From: Albula goreensis
Taxonomy: Eukaryota; Chordata; Actinopteri; Albuliformes; Albulidae
Length of the DNA stretch: 64,000 nucleotides
Assembly (NCBI GenBank): GCA_022829145.1
Contig: CM040746.1
Span: 29,732,832 to 29,796,831 of the forward strand
Direction of reading: 5' to 3'
Each line of letters begins with the position of its first letter. Positions within the stretch are counted from its first letter, which is position 1. The translations under genes and the position numbers were made by a program. This document shows positions 23,821-40,900 of this stretch, piece by piece. The notes below the pieces were generated by a model. That model was not told where the DNA came from and ran no database searches. It worked only from the letters and a program-made list of their open reading frames with translations.

Positions 23821-24418
23821 ATACTGGCTAATTTTCCAAAACAATGCACCATTCCAAGATCTCTTACCTGTGTGGACACTGTTATAGCTCAGCTTCTTTA
23901 TGAGATATTTTACAGAACTAAGAATGCTATCAACTTCCAAGGGTACAAGATATTTAATTCAACCCATTTTCACCCATGTTTTCATTTTCACCCTAAAACA
24001 GCAGCCCAAGATAGTCTATCCTTAATTGCAATAACCTTAAACTTAACACCTGCCTAATATTCAAAAAATGGCCTGGCATTATCACTAATCTTACATAAAT
24101 AATCATTACAATGTCGTATTGGTTTTTTTTTTTTTTTTTAAATCAGACACAGGAACTCCAAAGCTGACCATCAAACTTTTCAGTGGCAACCATAATGACA
24201 AATGCTATGTATCAAAGACAGATTTTACATAGAACAGCAGAGAACAGGAGAGTAATAAAATTCAGACTGTAAGAACAGTGACAGAGGGGAATGACATATT
24301 GCGTTTGAAGTCTTTGCTCTGGGGACTCTAGGTTGCCAAACTGAGTCTAGTTTGGGGTGGTGGAAGGAGGTCAATTGGGTTTGGGGGGCGGGGGATTGTG
24401 GCAGAAGGGGTGAAGGTT

Positions 24419-27900
<3,482 letters not shown>

Positions 27901-29630
27901 TTGTTCAGGGGGGTTTACACTCAGTCTCAATCGCTCATAGCTAGCCAAGTAAACAGAGATGTAATGTTAAGTGAAACGTTGGCCGTTGAAAGTGAGCAAG
28001 CTCAGTATTTCGCAATGGGTTTCATGATCTAGCATTACAAGTACATTATACTATTTGCTATATTGGTTTTTTACTCAACATTTTATAATCAGTCCTGTTG
28101 GTGCAATAACTACAGTATTTAGTACAGAATTCTTCAGTGGACTTCATTTAAAACATGGGGACTATTTTATTTTGACCCGCCGGCTTTTGTCCGATTATGC
28201 GAAAGGACAAACACAGGAGACAGTGATGAGGCAGTCAGTCATATGACTACATGCCCAAACTTCCGGCATTGCGCGTATGCGTTGGACACACCGTTGGGTT
28301 TGGAAACGTAACTAGTTATGTAGCGCATGCTCGAAATATCCTAATTAATGCGTTTCTGATAATCGCTGCAATGTCGAAACGGTTAGGAGTCAACATTAAC
28401 AACAGCAGTCGGCGATAACTAGTAACGTGGTTAGAGGAGTCCAGGGAAAGAACCTCCGAAGAATGATGTGGATAGTTCTCCTAACAAATACCGTTTCTGG
28501 CCTCCCACTACTTCGGATTGCTGCAACGCCTTCTGTCATGCAGCTGTGTGGGTCAGCTTTTTGCAACGTTATAATCTCACATATACGATATAATATAAAC
28601 CTTACATTCATAACACTCACAATAATCTGAAGTCTACGATCTTAATTCAGACTAACAGAAAGGCCAATATAAAGGACAGAATGTTTAAAATGCAAGTAGC
28701 CTACGTGCGGAGAGATCACAATGTTTACGGAAACTGCATGGAGGGCGAAACGCAATCCAACGTCTGGCCACACGAGGGCAAGCATGACTCTTTTAAGGAA
28801 TGTTAGGATCTAATCCTTACATGCAATGGGGCAAATAATCCGTGAAAACCACAAACAATAAGGCACCCTGCTCAGATATTTGCCATACGAGTTGGTGATG
28901 GATGGACATAATGTGAGCCACAGCAGTTTCCTTCAATTTTACAGGTATACTGAAACTGTTCAGATGGCTGAGCCAATTCAAAAGCAGAGGGGGGTTGGGG
29001 GTGGAGCATGATGATCATCTTAACTTCATGTAGTTTAGGCAGCCTTTACAATTCACCAGTAATAATAACTGTCCAAACCACAGCTATGGTATACAGGTCT
29101 AAATCCAGCAAACTGTTTCACAGAGCCTTAATGAGATATGATAATTATTTCTATGAGGTAGAGACCAGTACTAGATGGTAGAAAATTGATGCAGCCTACA
29201 ATAGATATTTTACATCTTGGCAGAGCAACATAGTGGTTAGAAGAACAAGCTTGCTGCTGAATAGAGAAACGTATGTGTTAGTGCTAGTCAAAGTAGATAA
29301 TGAAAATTGTTTCAGTAAAATACGCTGCATAAGGGTTGTATGCTAAAATGCAGGGAGATTTGGAATTTGCCCTTAGCAAGGGCACCTGGACAAGCATGCC
29401 ATAATATCTTATTACAGATCAAATTGTGTTCTACTATTACACTTACCTAATACTCTGAGTCTCATGAACTGATGAATAAAAATGTCTATGCCATTGGCTT
29501 GGCAATGAAGTAAATGACGATGACTGACAGGACTTCCTGAAGGCGAAATTCAATTCAGTGCCTACTTCAAACAGAAAGCTGGAAAACCATGGTTAAAAAG
29601 CATTGCCGGGGACAGTTCTTGATACTGATG
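27901..29630. other. Intergenic region upstream of gabarap
   Basis: No exon is recognised on either strand. CpG-bearing sequence continues to about 28400 and then gives way to plain AT-rich DNA. Confidence 0.4.
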
Positions 29631-29635
29631 AGTGT

Positions 29636-29641
29636 TTTATT
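29636..29641 (-). terminator. ctdnep1: Candidate ctdnep1 polyadenylation signal
   Basis: AATAAA on the minus strand, about 1.3 kb downstream of the ctdnep1 stop. It would give a long 3'UTR that contains a GT-rich tract near 29735-29770 and the oligo(A) run described separately. Confidence 0.35.
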
Positions 29642-30857
29642 AGTAACACCACAGACCTGGGGATTGAGCCAAAATAGAAGCTGCCTGGAGCTACTGTAAA
29701 ACTGTTCTACTGGCATTGAAGGGATAGGACGGACGGGTGTGGGTGTGTGTGGTGTGTGTATGTGGGGGGTTAGGAGGAGAAGAGAGGGTTCTGGTGAGGA
29801 AGAATGTAAAGAAAAAAATTAAGGGAGAAGCAAGTTGGCTTAAAGCAAAGTGAGTAAGCAATATGAATGAAGAGTTCAAGATGAATTAAATTCAAGTTTT
29901 AAAAACCGATTTATAATTGAATTTTAAAATAAAAAAACCCTCCTGCTGTAGGGACTCAAGTGGTTGGAACTGTACATCAGCGTATTAAATGCCAACAGCT
30001 GAAAGCGAGGTGTGCGATCCCTCTACACATTTTATATATTAAGCTTAAATTTTGTTCATCTGAAGTATCTTTCTGTTGATTCTGAGGAAGACTCCAAAGA
30101 ACTGGCAATTGAAGGAGCATAGGACTACTGTATCTTTTACAAAATGAAAAAATCATTGAAATTGTTTTGAATTCATTCTACAATTTCAAAGTACGTACCA
30201 GTAAACCCCACACCTCACTTTCCTCACCAAAGCCCCCTTCCCCAACCCAAACTGGCCTACCCAGAACAGATAACTGCCTGCATTTCATCCCCTTTTCCAA
30301 AAACATTTTTTGATCCAGATTTCCATGTCCAGTTGCTCTTTGTAACATCCCATGAAACAAGGTCCATCACCATTACAATTTAGCTGAGCAGCGAGATACA
30401 GAGCAAGAAGTATACCAGGCCTGTGAATCATGTGATCTGTGGGAGGAAAAAAGGTCACAAAGGGGCCAAGGGAATCCTGGAGAGATAAAAAGAGGAAGAG
30501 GCTGGCTTCATTGTCTCTCTGTCCTTTCTTCTGTTTTGTCAAAGAGTTAAAAAGACTTGCCGCAAAAAAGACGAAAACAAGCATACAGGCATACTTCCAC
30601 ACACGTACACTGACATACTTCACACATGCACACTCAGCATCAGGAATTGTAAGGCAGAGACTCCATTTTAAAGAAAAGGAAGCTAGCTTCCCCACTGGTT
30701 TCCAGTTTTCCCTATCCCAGTCCCCTCATTCCTCCTTCTGTCATCCTCTTCACCCCACCCCCTCTCTCCATCTCTGCACTCCCCTTCGCTGAAGGGATCA
30801 TGGAGAGAGGAAGGTTAAAAGTGTTGGCGGGTGGGTGGGGTAACAGCTTGTAGGGAG

Positions 30858-30892
30858 TTTTTTTTTTATTTTTTTTTTTTTTTTTAAAAAAA
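30858..30892 (-). repeat. ctdnep1: Oligo(A)/oligo(T) tract in the ctdnep1 3'UTR
   Basis: On the transcribed (minus) strand this is a run of T then about 28 A residues broken by one T, beginning about 45 bases after the stop codon. It includes an AATAAA-like hexamer within the A-run. It would act as an internal oligo-dT priming site. Confidence 0.7.
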
Positions 30893-30935
30893 GAAGGGAC
30901 CAGAACCAAACGAAAAAAAAAGGCTCAGCAGCCAA

Positions 30936-33900
30936 TCACCAGAGCCGATGCTGGTGGAGGTTTCGACTGAGGACGGATCTGACATCAGCAGTGAACCTAA
31001 GCAATTAGAAGTGAAGAAAAGAGAGAGAGGGGAGGGTGTTACTGACAATGGAACACATGCTTAGTGCATACAAATTGAAGATATTAATAATAATAGTTCT
31101 AATAATCACCTTAGTGCATCCAGCATGGGAAGCAGGTTAAGAAGTGCTGTGTCACTGGGGTCGCTAAACCACGACTTTATTGGTATTGCATTATCTGCAA
31201 GGCAAGCACACAAAAACTCAATAAAGGATAGGAAAGCAAGGTCTTCAACCTTGATTCTAACACAGTTCAATCCCTATTATTCATAATTTTTCAATTGTTG
31301 AATGCAAGGTGGCAGCCATAGCATTGCCAAGGAAGCTTTCTCTCTACACAAGCTGCTCAAGAGGTTTTCCCCTTTCAGAGTCAATGTGTGGTAGCTGGTG
31401 AACTTCCTGATGTCACATTTTTGGAAAAGGAGTGCAAGCTTTTCTTTAATCAGGTGGGCATGGTAGCAACCGAGATCAGCGGCTTACTGGTTATCACTCT
31501 GGCCTCACAGATAAGAGGAAGGATCAGATTAGATTCCTACCATGGCCGGGCCCTTTCTGTGCAGAGCTTGCATGTTCTCCCCATGCTTGCTTTGGGTTTC
31601 TCTGGCTTCCTCCCATAGTCCAAAAACGGTTAGGTAGACTGGACTTGCCAAAGTGCTCATAGGTATGCGTAAGGGTAAGTGCCTTGCAACTTGCAACAAA
31701 CTGGTGTCTCGTTCAGAGTAACTCCCTGCCTTTTACCTAATGTATGCTGGGACAGACTCCAGCAATCCATGACTGTAGGTTGTATTAAGCGTATACAGAT
31801 AATGGATGAATAGGGAAGACAATAATTTAGAGCATCAGTTACTTAACATCTGCAATCCCAGAATCATGGAAGCTGTCACTCACTGATCAAAGTTCAGAAT
31901 TAGGAGATCAAATGAGAAGGGGCCAGTGGTCCACTCAGGGTGTTTTGCTATTCCTGGCTCAGACCACAAGACAAGCTTATTGGAATGAGACAGTTAAGCG
32001 ACTTACATGACTTAAATAGCTACTCATCCAGACAACTACCTTGAGTGGTCCTGACCACTAACCGCTACCCAGAATTGTGTGGATAACTCCAATACCCTCC
32101 TGAGAAATCAAAACCACAGAGCATAGATTATAGTTACTTGTGTTCCTTTGAATGGTCAGATAATACTGCACCACTGATGACAGACAGCCTTCATCTTCCA
32201 CTTGGAGTGAGTAGATAAATCAATGTGAAGGTACATAGCATTACATTGCTATATGCTATGTATTCCCTTTAAAGACAACCTAACAAACAATATTCTTCAG
32301 AGAATGAATAGAGAATCAGCAGTGGTCACAACTAGTTAATTTTCTTGAGGTGCAACGAAGAGGAGCAAATCAAATAGAAATGTATCACTATATTTCATTT
32401 CAACCTACAGCACCAATATTGCAGCCAAGTTTGAAATATGGATGAAATGTGTGCACTAAGCTTAACATATTATGTGAAGATGCTATAATTTAATTGAAAT
32501 GTTTTTTTTTAAATCACGATTTTATAAATACACACATTATTCCAACAATTGTTACTCTAAATTTACAAACACAATGCATGAGTCTACATGAACAAGCAAG
32601 TCCAGGGATGACTGTAATTTGTATTTGGACACACTGAGGTACTGCAGGTGAGACAGCTCACCTGGATGGCTGCGATAGGCTCCAGGCGAGTTGTCCAGAA
32701 TTACTATACTGGAGAGATCATTGTGCACCACAGAAAGGTCTTTAATATAACTACCCAGGTCCAATGTACAGTGCTGTAGGGAAGGAAGGGGAGAGAAGGA
32801 CAGAAGGAGAGTTAGACTGACACGGAGATTAATAAAATGGAGAGTAACTGATTCCAGCTTCCAATTCGATTCAGTGCAAACAAGCTTCCACTTAGGGACA
32901 ATATTGCAAAGACGAAAAACACAAAACCTTTGTGTCGTCAGCAATGTTGATAATACAAACAATACAAACCACTACCACTGTGACTCAGGTTCTCTGAGCA
33001 CAATGTATGATCATGTGATGATCACGGCATTGCCTGGTAAGTATCACCAGATATCTGAGCACAACGGATCCCCAGTGTGAATAGGGCAAGGAAATCCACT
33101 GTGGTATAATAAACATTTTTACATTCACTGCTCAGATTGGATTGAGAAGGAAGTGACTTCTCTCAAACAGAGAAATGAATGGAAAACAGCAGAGAGACAC
33201 ACTCATCGGTCACACTAGTAGGGAAGAATAACAATACCTGTCTGTAGTATCTACGTTTCAGGATGCCCCTGTTATTGTCCAGTTTGTCGGCCACAGCGGA
33301 CCCATAGATCTCCATACTGGCAGTGAACACAACAAGCTCATACCACTGGCTGACCTGGGAGATAGGGTCACAGAAACAAACAACCTCAGCCAAGAGTCAT
33401 TTTCATAATGCATGTGTCAAAAGCAGATACAAAGAAAGCAGGAGTCATGGGGCAATATTCACTTACCACTTCTAAGAAGAAGTCAACATGTGGTCTTTTA
33501 TGTACAAAGAATCTGACAGGATGTTTGTCTATTACCACCTAGGGAAAGAGAATGAGAGAACGGTAGTGACATGTTAACATCAAAGGGTGTTACATGGGAT
33601 CCTGTGAATGTTTACTATTGCAAAGTACAGCTTTTTTAGCACAAGTTATCACTAATGCATGTGAGACTTCTCCACATAAATGAATAGGTTACATTTGTAT
33701 CAAGTCGGGTTTGCTTCACTTTCACTATGCAGATCACTTAAACCTGAAATAGGTTTACCTTGAGGAGGAGATCTTTGACAGAGTTGTGTGTTTATGGACT
33801 GAAAATCAATGTGCGCTTTCACTTGTCACAGTACATTTGAACCTGTCTGTATTTATACGTATGAGTGACACATGTGTATGCTTACCTTTAGGATGAAGTC

Positions 33901-36900
33901 AGGAGGAGTGCCAGGCCGTACTGTGGGTCTCAGCACCCCATCGTGGTGGGAGTGGATCAGAGTTTCATCCAGATCCAAAACCAGTATCTTTCTCTTCACA
34001 GTATCTGAGCAAAAACCACATCCTTGTCAAACACGCAGACCAAAGTCCCCACAACAGTACCGACTCAGTATACAGACCAAACCTTATCCACCATACAGAA
34101 GCACCAAGCAGCATAGCCCTGCCTTCTGGAACACCACAAAACCATCACAGAACGCAGGCACAGCCATTACACTATGAAACATATGCATGCCCTGCTCATT
34201 ATCACTAGTGAAGCAAATGTAACTTTCACACTAAACTGTGCCACACAAGACTGGAATCATCAGATGGCAGACAAACCCTCAACGAAATCAAATCAGACTG
34301 CTGTCTAATGCAACACTTGCATTCCTTCAGCGTAATTTAATCTCCGGTATTTTCTAAATCGGCTTTTTGAAAAGGCCGTTTTACTCATTTAGACAAGGGT
34401 ATACTGTTGTCTTTGTGTTGTATTGCATTTATTATGCAGAACTCTAAAAACTCAGTATGTGTATGGTAATATGTGCTGTACAACACTGTGATTGTGTAAA
34501 CACACATTTTACTAGAATAATAATGATAAAAGAAACTGTCCATCCATGCAGAGGAGTGTGGTATGAGACCACAGGGAGCAAGCACAGAGAATCCCAAGTG
34601 TTAGGACAGCTTGAGACTGCAATGGATTTCAGGTGGTGCCACACAGACTTATACCTGATATAGGAGTTTGGCAAACCTTTCTCATGATACAAAGAATAAA
34701 GGTATTATGTAGCTGCAATCTACAACTTTGCTATGGTCTATCCAAGCACAATCAGAATCTTTTTATCAATTCATCTGATCAATTTATAAAACACACTGAA
34801 TCAGTATAGTGCTTGTTTCAAACCAAATGACCTCTTACATTAGTAGATATTGTAGCAAAACTGTGACACCAAAGAAGAATAGTTAGAATAATTTGTGGGT
34901 CTGGCACTAAATTAGTGAGGTATATTCTGTTAGGATACATTTAATTCTAAATCAAGCAAGTATAATTGACTAGGAAATTCCATTTATCATTTTACGCTCT
35001 TGGTTGCTTTCAGTGACCGTTCATATTCAAGGAAGTTATGAAATTGGCCATTTTCCAATTTTTTGCTATTTTTTTCTCAACATGTCATTCTATCGCTTGG
35101 TTCACTGGATTCTTGAATGACCCATATCGTGGGTCTGAATGCACAGAACCACTGGTTGTGAGAAGCAGCAATCATAGTGACTTGGATAGCAAGGTAGCAA
35201 AGGTACTTACTGAGTCTGTTTCTGGAGACTGGGGACAGGGGTAAAATGTCATAACGCACTGTCTGATACTGGATTATCTGCAGCAAGAGGGAGAAGACAG
35301 AAAATTTACATGACATAATGTTAACAGTTCAAAATACACAATCCAAAATAACCAATTTTGTCAACTGAGACAAATAAATGGGAAACACACTGCTCAATAC
35401 AATTGCATGCAGCCATATTGACAATGCACACTGGTAGCAACAGATGCAAAAATGATGACCAAAAAGTTGTCCGACATTTCCTGATGTGCTTATTGCTTGC
35501 ACTCAGAGACCCAAAACCAAAATTTTATCCTACTAACTAGAAACACGCCTAAAACACATCCTCCACTGCCCACACTTGCATTCCTCTGCTGTCAACTATT
35601 TTAACTGACTGCCTCAGTAAAGAGGTCCGGGCCCAATTTTTCCTAACCATTTTGGAATGTCCAATAGCAGTGGTTTGCCTGTCCGATCACTATTTGCCTG
35701 TCACGTCCTCTATTAATTCAGAAGGGTGCACACTAGAACTGTGCCAGAGAACTGTGACACTGGTGTTTCTGGCACAGGCAGACTACACTTGTCTAATGGG
35801 GGTTTCCCTGCTTACTGAAACCCTCCCTTCCCTGGCATTACTATGGCTAAATGTGCATCACCCAGCAGGACTCCCAGCCATGGTCAGCATTGGCATTGTT
35901 CAAATTTGATTCTGGACCATGGGGAAAACCATTCCATTAAGCATAAGCATCACAACAGGCTGTGATCAAAAAACTGATACAATTTTTAACGCTAGTGCCA
36001 AGCTTTTTATAGGTCAAGAATCTATTTTTGTTTCCAATCAACCTTCCCATTTAGATCAAATGTCTCATACCAATATTTGGTAAGGACCAGCTCTCCTGAC
36101 ACCAACAGGAAATATAAGCAAGACTGGACTAGGAATAGCACAATAATCCTCTACCCCTTTCCTGTCACATCCTCCTTCAAACAGAATGTACGCATGACAG
36201 TGTGGACAAACTTCCGGTGCTCACCCCACTACCCCACTCTTCTCTATTTTTATCCTCCCCCAGCTGTCCAGGAATGTCAATGAGACAGGGGCGGGTGGGG
36301 GGGTGGTTGGCAAGCCAGTGGCCAGGGAAACTGACAGGGTGACTTTGACCAAAATGTGCCCTTAACCCCACCCCCACTAGCACCCCTTACTTTTATACAC
36401 ACATTTGGCAGCCAGGCAGTGGTGACAGCAGACCAACCCACAACAACTACAGCCCACCCCTCCTTGTAGTGACCTTCCAGTTCGACATTTCTCAAAGTGT
36501 ATTTCTGAAAAATAGACAGTAACACACTAGCTATGAAAAATCTTTTCCACTCCTCAAACCTCTTCCTAGGCTTTCTACTAAATATTATGTAACAATCTGA
36601 GGATCAGCTTGTAGGCCATTAACATGTATTACATGCACTCTACAACTGAGTATATTATAACATAAGCACATACTTAAAGCAACTTATAGGTCGCAATGGC
36701 TTGTATTGTTCAAAAAACATTGCGCTGCCACATTTCAATAAATACATAAACAACCACAGGTCTATAAATGAATCCAGTGATTGCTCTATTCCTTACCAAA
36801 ACATATCAACTGATCAAAACTAATCAAAAGCGTTGTGGTGTACATAATATTTTATGGTGGCTATTTAAAAAAAACTACAGTCATTTTGGCTCTCAAATTC

Positions 36901-38153
36901 CATGTTCTCTCCTACAGAGATTTTTAATCATTAGGAAATGCAGTACAGTCTTAGTATATCTATGCACCTTGTCAAGCCTATCTTCAAGATAAGAGTGACA
37001 ACCAAATAAATCTTCAATTTCAGCAAAGCTTTCAATAAACTGAGAGTTTACATTTGCAAGGTTTGTGTTCATTAAGCGTAAGCCCTGAGAACGCACAGGG
37101 CAGTTGAGGAAGTTCAGTATGAGCGGGAATGTGTGAAGCAGAGGTAAACATGCAATCTGCAAAGCTGTAAAAATGTCTACAGATCAAATACAATTCAAGG
37201 GGAGATTTTGTTGAGCCAAGTGACTACTGCAACGCATAATTATGTAGCTTTCCGGAGTGATAAAATAATAATATCAAATTCAGTTCAGGGTGTTAACCGC
37301 TAAACATTATGCCTTGAAATAAACGGGATTTACCATTACACCATGGTATGTGTAAGACCTGTATGCTACAGGAACGTGATTGAATTTCAAACAAATCATC
37401 ATTTGCGACCCTTGCAGATCTTCCCCTCTCGGAGGCATTATTCACAAGCTCAGCGCAATTAAATCGATGTTGCTGGATAACAACTCTGCCAGTCAACACT
37501 GGAAACTAGCCAACTGTTTGTGTGTATTTATGCGCATGGAGGCCTATAGTATATGCATGAGACTGAACAGAGCAGTCTTTGTGCGCCGTAATCCCCGGCA
37601 AATTGCACCTTACCTCCACTTCCTCCCTCGTTCATGTATTTGCTGCATGGTGAAATCCCCACCAAGCATAAAACTGTAGCAAATATACCACTCTTTCGTC
37701 ACGTCCTTACCTCTACTACCTTCAAAACTATTCCAGACATTTACAAAGTAGCCTAAATCCTCTTCTGTTGCCACAAACCAATGGTTCACATTTCAGAAGA
37801 CATGCTGTACTTCAGTTGCACTTTGAAACTACCTATCAGTTGTTTTGCTTAATTTCAGTTAAGTGTGCACAACGGTAACGGTGACAGTAGATTTCGATTT
37901 CACCTTTAGTAACGTTAGCTAACATAACAAGCCAACCACTAGTTCATGAGATACCCGCACGAGTTGCCTCACTAGAAAGAACACAGAGATACTAACAAGG
38001 TAAAATGAAAACTGCTACAGGTAGTAAGGTACAATATAATATGCTCACCGTACGAAGGTGCTTCCTGAGTATGTACAAAATGAAGCCCCATATTCTGGAT
38101 GTCACTCCGAGGAAAGTGCGAATCCCAAGTAGACACTGCCGGGTCTTCAGCAT
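30936..38153 (-). CDS. ctdnep1: CTD nuclear envelope phosphatase 1 (Dullard)
   Basis: CTDNEP1 is a HAD-family serine/threonine phosphatase of the ER and nuclear envelope. With NEP1R1 it dephosphorylates lipin and limits membrane synthesis; it also damps BMP signalling. Eight coding exons are 38049-38153, 35211-35277, 33886-34004, 33467-33538, 33238-33354, 32662-32773, 31110-31194 and 30936-30996, giving 245 aa (human 244). The N-terminus ([10 protein letters not shown]) is followed by a hydrophobic, amphipathic membrane-anchoring stretch at about residues 10-30. The DxDxT catalytic motif appears as [14 protein letters not shown] in exon 3. Exons 5-6 carry [10 protein letters not shown] and [15 protein letters not shown]. 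The C-terminus NLHQHRLW is identical to human. The 2.8-kb first intron has no other gene I can see. Orthology is certain; teleosts often have two copies and I cannot tell which this is. Confidence 0.97.
31440..31815 (+). mobile_element. Non-LTR element 3' part or SINE (fish type)
   Basis: The segments CTTGCATGTTCTCCCCATGC, CTTCCTCCCATAGTCCAAAA, a TAACTCCCTGCCTT stretch, TGCTGGGACAGACTCCAGCA and the tail GTATACAGATAATGGATGAA follow a consensus repeated thousands of times in fish genomes, probably an L2-like tail shared with SINEs. It is diverged but complete in order. It sits in the ctdnep1 intron between exons 6 and 7, antisense to the gene. The exact family is from memory. Confidence 0.6.
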
Positions 38154-38800
38154 GTCGACAACGACGCAGTAACCCACGCAGGAACCGGGGAAAGAGGATG
38201 CAACCACCAACAGTCCTCTCAATGGATTACTTTCGTCAAACCTGCGATTGAGACTGAACCGGCACCGCTAAACCCTCTCAAGTGCCTTTCCAAGGTCCCA
38301 CAGTTGCTAGAGGCTAACAGTCAAACACGTCCGAATAACAAACGTGTGAACGTCAATAAGTAACTATCAACGCAGTTAAAATAAATAAAATAAAGTTAAA
38401 AAACAATGGACGAATAAGCTTGATTGCAAACACGGTGGCGATTACTTGTTAAGTAAGCCAAGCAGCTAGCTGGCAACTAGCTAGCGCTAGCTACCTAGTG
38501 AGCAGGCAGCTTAGTTGGCGAGATGGAAAGAGGTTTGCCTTTTCCCCCTTCACTTTCGGATGAGAAAGATACAACCAAACTCTCAAACTCCTCTGTTTGA
38601 AATGAAATTATCCCAGGCGTCTTTCCACAAATGTATGAATCGGGCAAGATACACTAAAAGTCAAACCAGTCGCCATCAAAACCGCTTCTAGTTCACAGCA
38701 AATCCGGAACCGAACTGTGAGCCGCCATCGCCGTCCTGCCGTCACTTCCGTAGAAAGATGTCTCGACGTCAGGTGGCGCGCTGCACGTTCCCGAAACAGA
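38154..38800 (-). promoter_or_regulatory. ctdnep1: ctdnep1 5'UTR and promoter
   Basis: A CpG-rich stretch upstream of the ATG. The minus strand shows CGATGGCGGCTC near 38720-38732, a YY1-type motif usual just downstream of transcription starts, and CGGAAGTGAC near 38742-38751, an ETS-type site. This places a likely start near 38730. Whether the 5'UTR is one exon or is spliced is not clear. Confidence 0.45.
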
Positions 38801-39789
38801 CTTCAACAGCAAAGGTGAAAGTTCATTGGAAAAGGTCCGTCTATCCACTGGCATCAGTATTTCTGCATAGCGAATGAGTCTTGTCAGACATAGAGGACCG
38901 GATGGACGTGGATTTAAGCATATTGAACTTTTAAGTGTTGTTCACGTAGATGTATGTTCACCAAGTGCGTTTATGTAGATGGATGTAATCAAATACTAGG
39001 GCTTATAAAATATCTGAGCGATTACTGAACCTCCGAAAAAAAATGTATTTAAGTGTCAGTGCACTCTGAGTCCGTTTCAATATATAATATCATGCCAGAA
39101 CTGTGTAAAGATTAGGCCTACTTCTTATTGTCTTTTTGTAGCATTAACAATCAGAACACGTCATAAACATAGTGCAGTGGCTGATATTGATCCCAGAGAA
39201 CAGATACATGAGGTGTGTATCTTAACCCTGAGTGCTGGTTAAGACATTTAACAGCAGTGTGGTGACCATCCATCCTCTACTTTGGGAACACAATGATCTC
39301 TCAATAACTGTGCTCATATTGACAAACTGTTGATGCATTTATGCTGTCAACTATTTTAAGTGTTGAAATAACACTTCTGGTATAAATATTTTAAAACACT
39401 TACCAATGGCAAATACATTGGCAGGAAGAGCCCAATGTATAGTTTACTGAAGAAACTGCTGGACTCACACTAGCTCTCTGGAAAACACAAACCCTTTGCT
39501 GAACCCCACTAAAGGAACTAACCAAAACCTAAGGTTACTGCATTGACTGAACACAGCACTATTATTTCATTACAGTTAAATGCCAATAGGTATCAATTCA
39601 CAACATTACTTTTTTCATTTTCCTTTCAAATTGGTATTTTATTTTCAACTGAACAATTTCAACTGAACAGCATCTACAATAAGCATGTGATATACAATGA
39701 TGCAATACAATCAGTATTGCCATCATTCTATACAAACCAAAAGCCAAAAGTAAAACATGCTTCTTGTTCATAAAACATCCTGTAGATTC

Positions 39790-39795
39790 TTTATT
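39790..39795 (-). terminator. elp5: Candidate elp5 polyadenylation signal
   Basis: AATAAA on the minus strand, 1.1 kb beyond the elp5 stop. I saw no closer canonical signal. If used, the elp5 3'UTR includes the inverted-repeat MITE at 40179-40539. Confidence 0.35.
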
Positions 39796-40178
39796 ATGTT
39801 ATTAATACAATCCTGATACATTATGAAAGATACTTGATGACGGTGATTTGTGAGACCTTGTGAAACAGCTGATCTTTAAAACCTAGAAAATTACTTGAGA
39901 TACTAACACTAATGTTCAGCTGACAGCTACCGTGCATAATCTAAAAGCTTGCACTTTGCAGTTGGTGTACAGTTGATGGCTAACACTAAAACCAAAGAGT
40001 ACACATGACCAACACAGGCTCACACCAAAAGAATTACTTGTATTGTGGTTTAAGCCGAAAATGAAATCTACTGCATGCTCTCAAAAATTTAAATATTGCA
40101 AAGCTGAACAAAATGAATAACCTCCATGTTCCCATTTCAGAGAAAGTGAGGGATGTTGACCAACAAAAGCAGTCAGTA

Positions 40179-40539
40179 CACTGCAAAAAATCTTACCAAG
40201 CCAAACACTTGAAAATAGGAAACAGATCTTATTTTTCTTGTTTTGAGATACATTGACTGGCCTAGAATGGTGTTTATAAGAACATCCAGCTATCTGAGAA
40301 AATATGTCTTGCTTTAAGAGGTAAAATTATCTCAATCCATTGGCAGATAATTGAGTTTCATTCAAAGGACTGGCAGATGACTCTGCTTCAATCAAGACAT
40401 ATTTTCTCAAAGCTAGCTGAATATTCTTATGAACACAACTCTAAGCCAGCCAATTTAATCACAAAACAAGAAAAATAAAAAAAATCTATTGTCTATTTTC
40501 AAGATTTTTTTCGGCTTGTTGAGACTTTTTTTTGCAGTG
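40179..40539. mobile_element. Long inverted-repeat MITE, hAT-like ends
   Basis: The ends are CACTGCAAAAAA and TTTTTTTTGCAGTG. The two halves are imperfect reverse complements over most of the length, for example TGAGAAAATATGTCTTG in the left arm against CAAGACATATTTTCTCA in the right arm, and TTTTTCTTGTTTTGAGA against ACAAAACAAGAAAAAT. No coding sequence is present. The CACTGCAAAA terminus recalls non-autonomous hAT elements of fish; a clear 8-bp target duplication was not found. Confidence 0.7.
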
Positions 40540-40900
40540 TAGAAGAATACATGTTCCAGAATGTGAGTGTAAAGCTAAGAGTAGATGGATCTTGCAGTGT
40601 CATAAAACCTCATCAAGAGAATCTTGGAAGGGTAATGGACAGTTGGTTTCAAACTGCTTTCAGCAATGTTAATAAATACATGCGTTAATGTATTAAACAA
40701 TGCATATGCACGTGCATTGTACAGTGGGTACCATTGTTATTGTTCCATTATGTTACTTAAAAATAGTTATCTTAAAAATGCATTGCTTTTCAATAGACCC
40801 CAGCACATCTGAGTAATCAGGGAGAAGGTGTCCATGTCATTAATCCCTGACTAGGCAGCATGAGTGGCATTCACCCCAAATTAAGCTGAGCACTCCTGCC

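Noticed and set aside
30285-30792. Two overlapping open frames of 117 and 136 codons on opposite strands
   Set aside because: Both lie in the ctdnep1 3'UTR, overlap each other and show no domain or splice support.
37992-38222. In-frame N-terminal extension of ctdnep1 by 23 residues
   Set aside because: It begins with TTG, not ATG, and the family start is the downstream [10 protein letters not shown], which matches known Dullard proteins.
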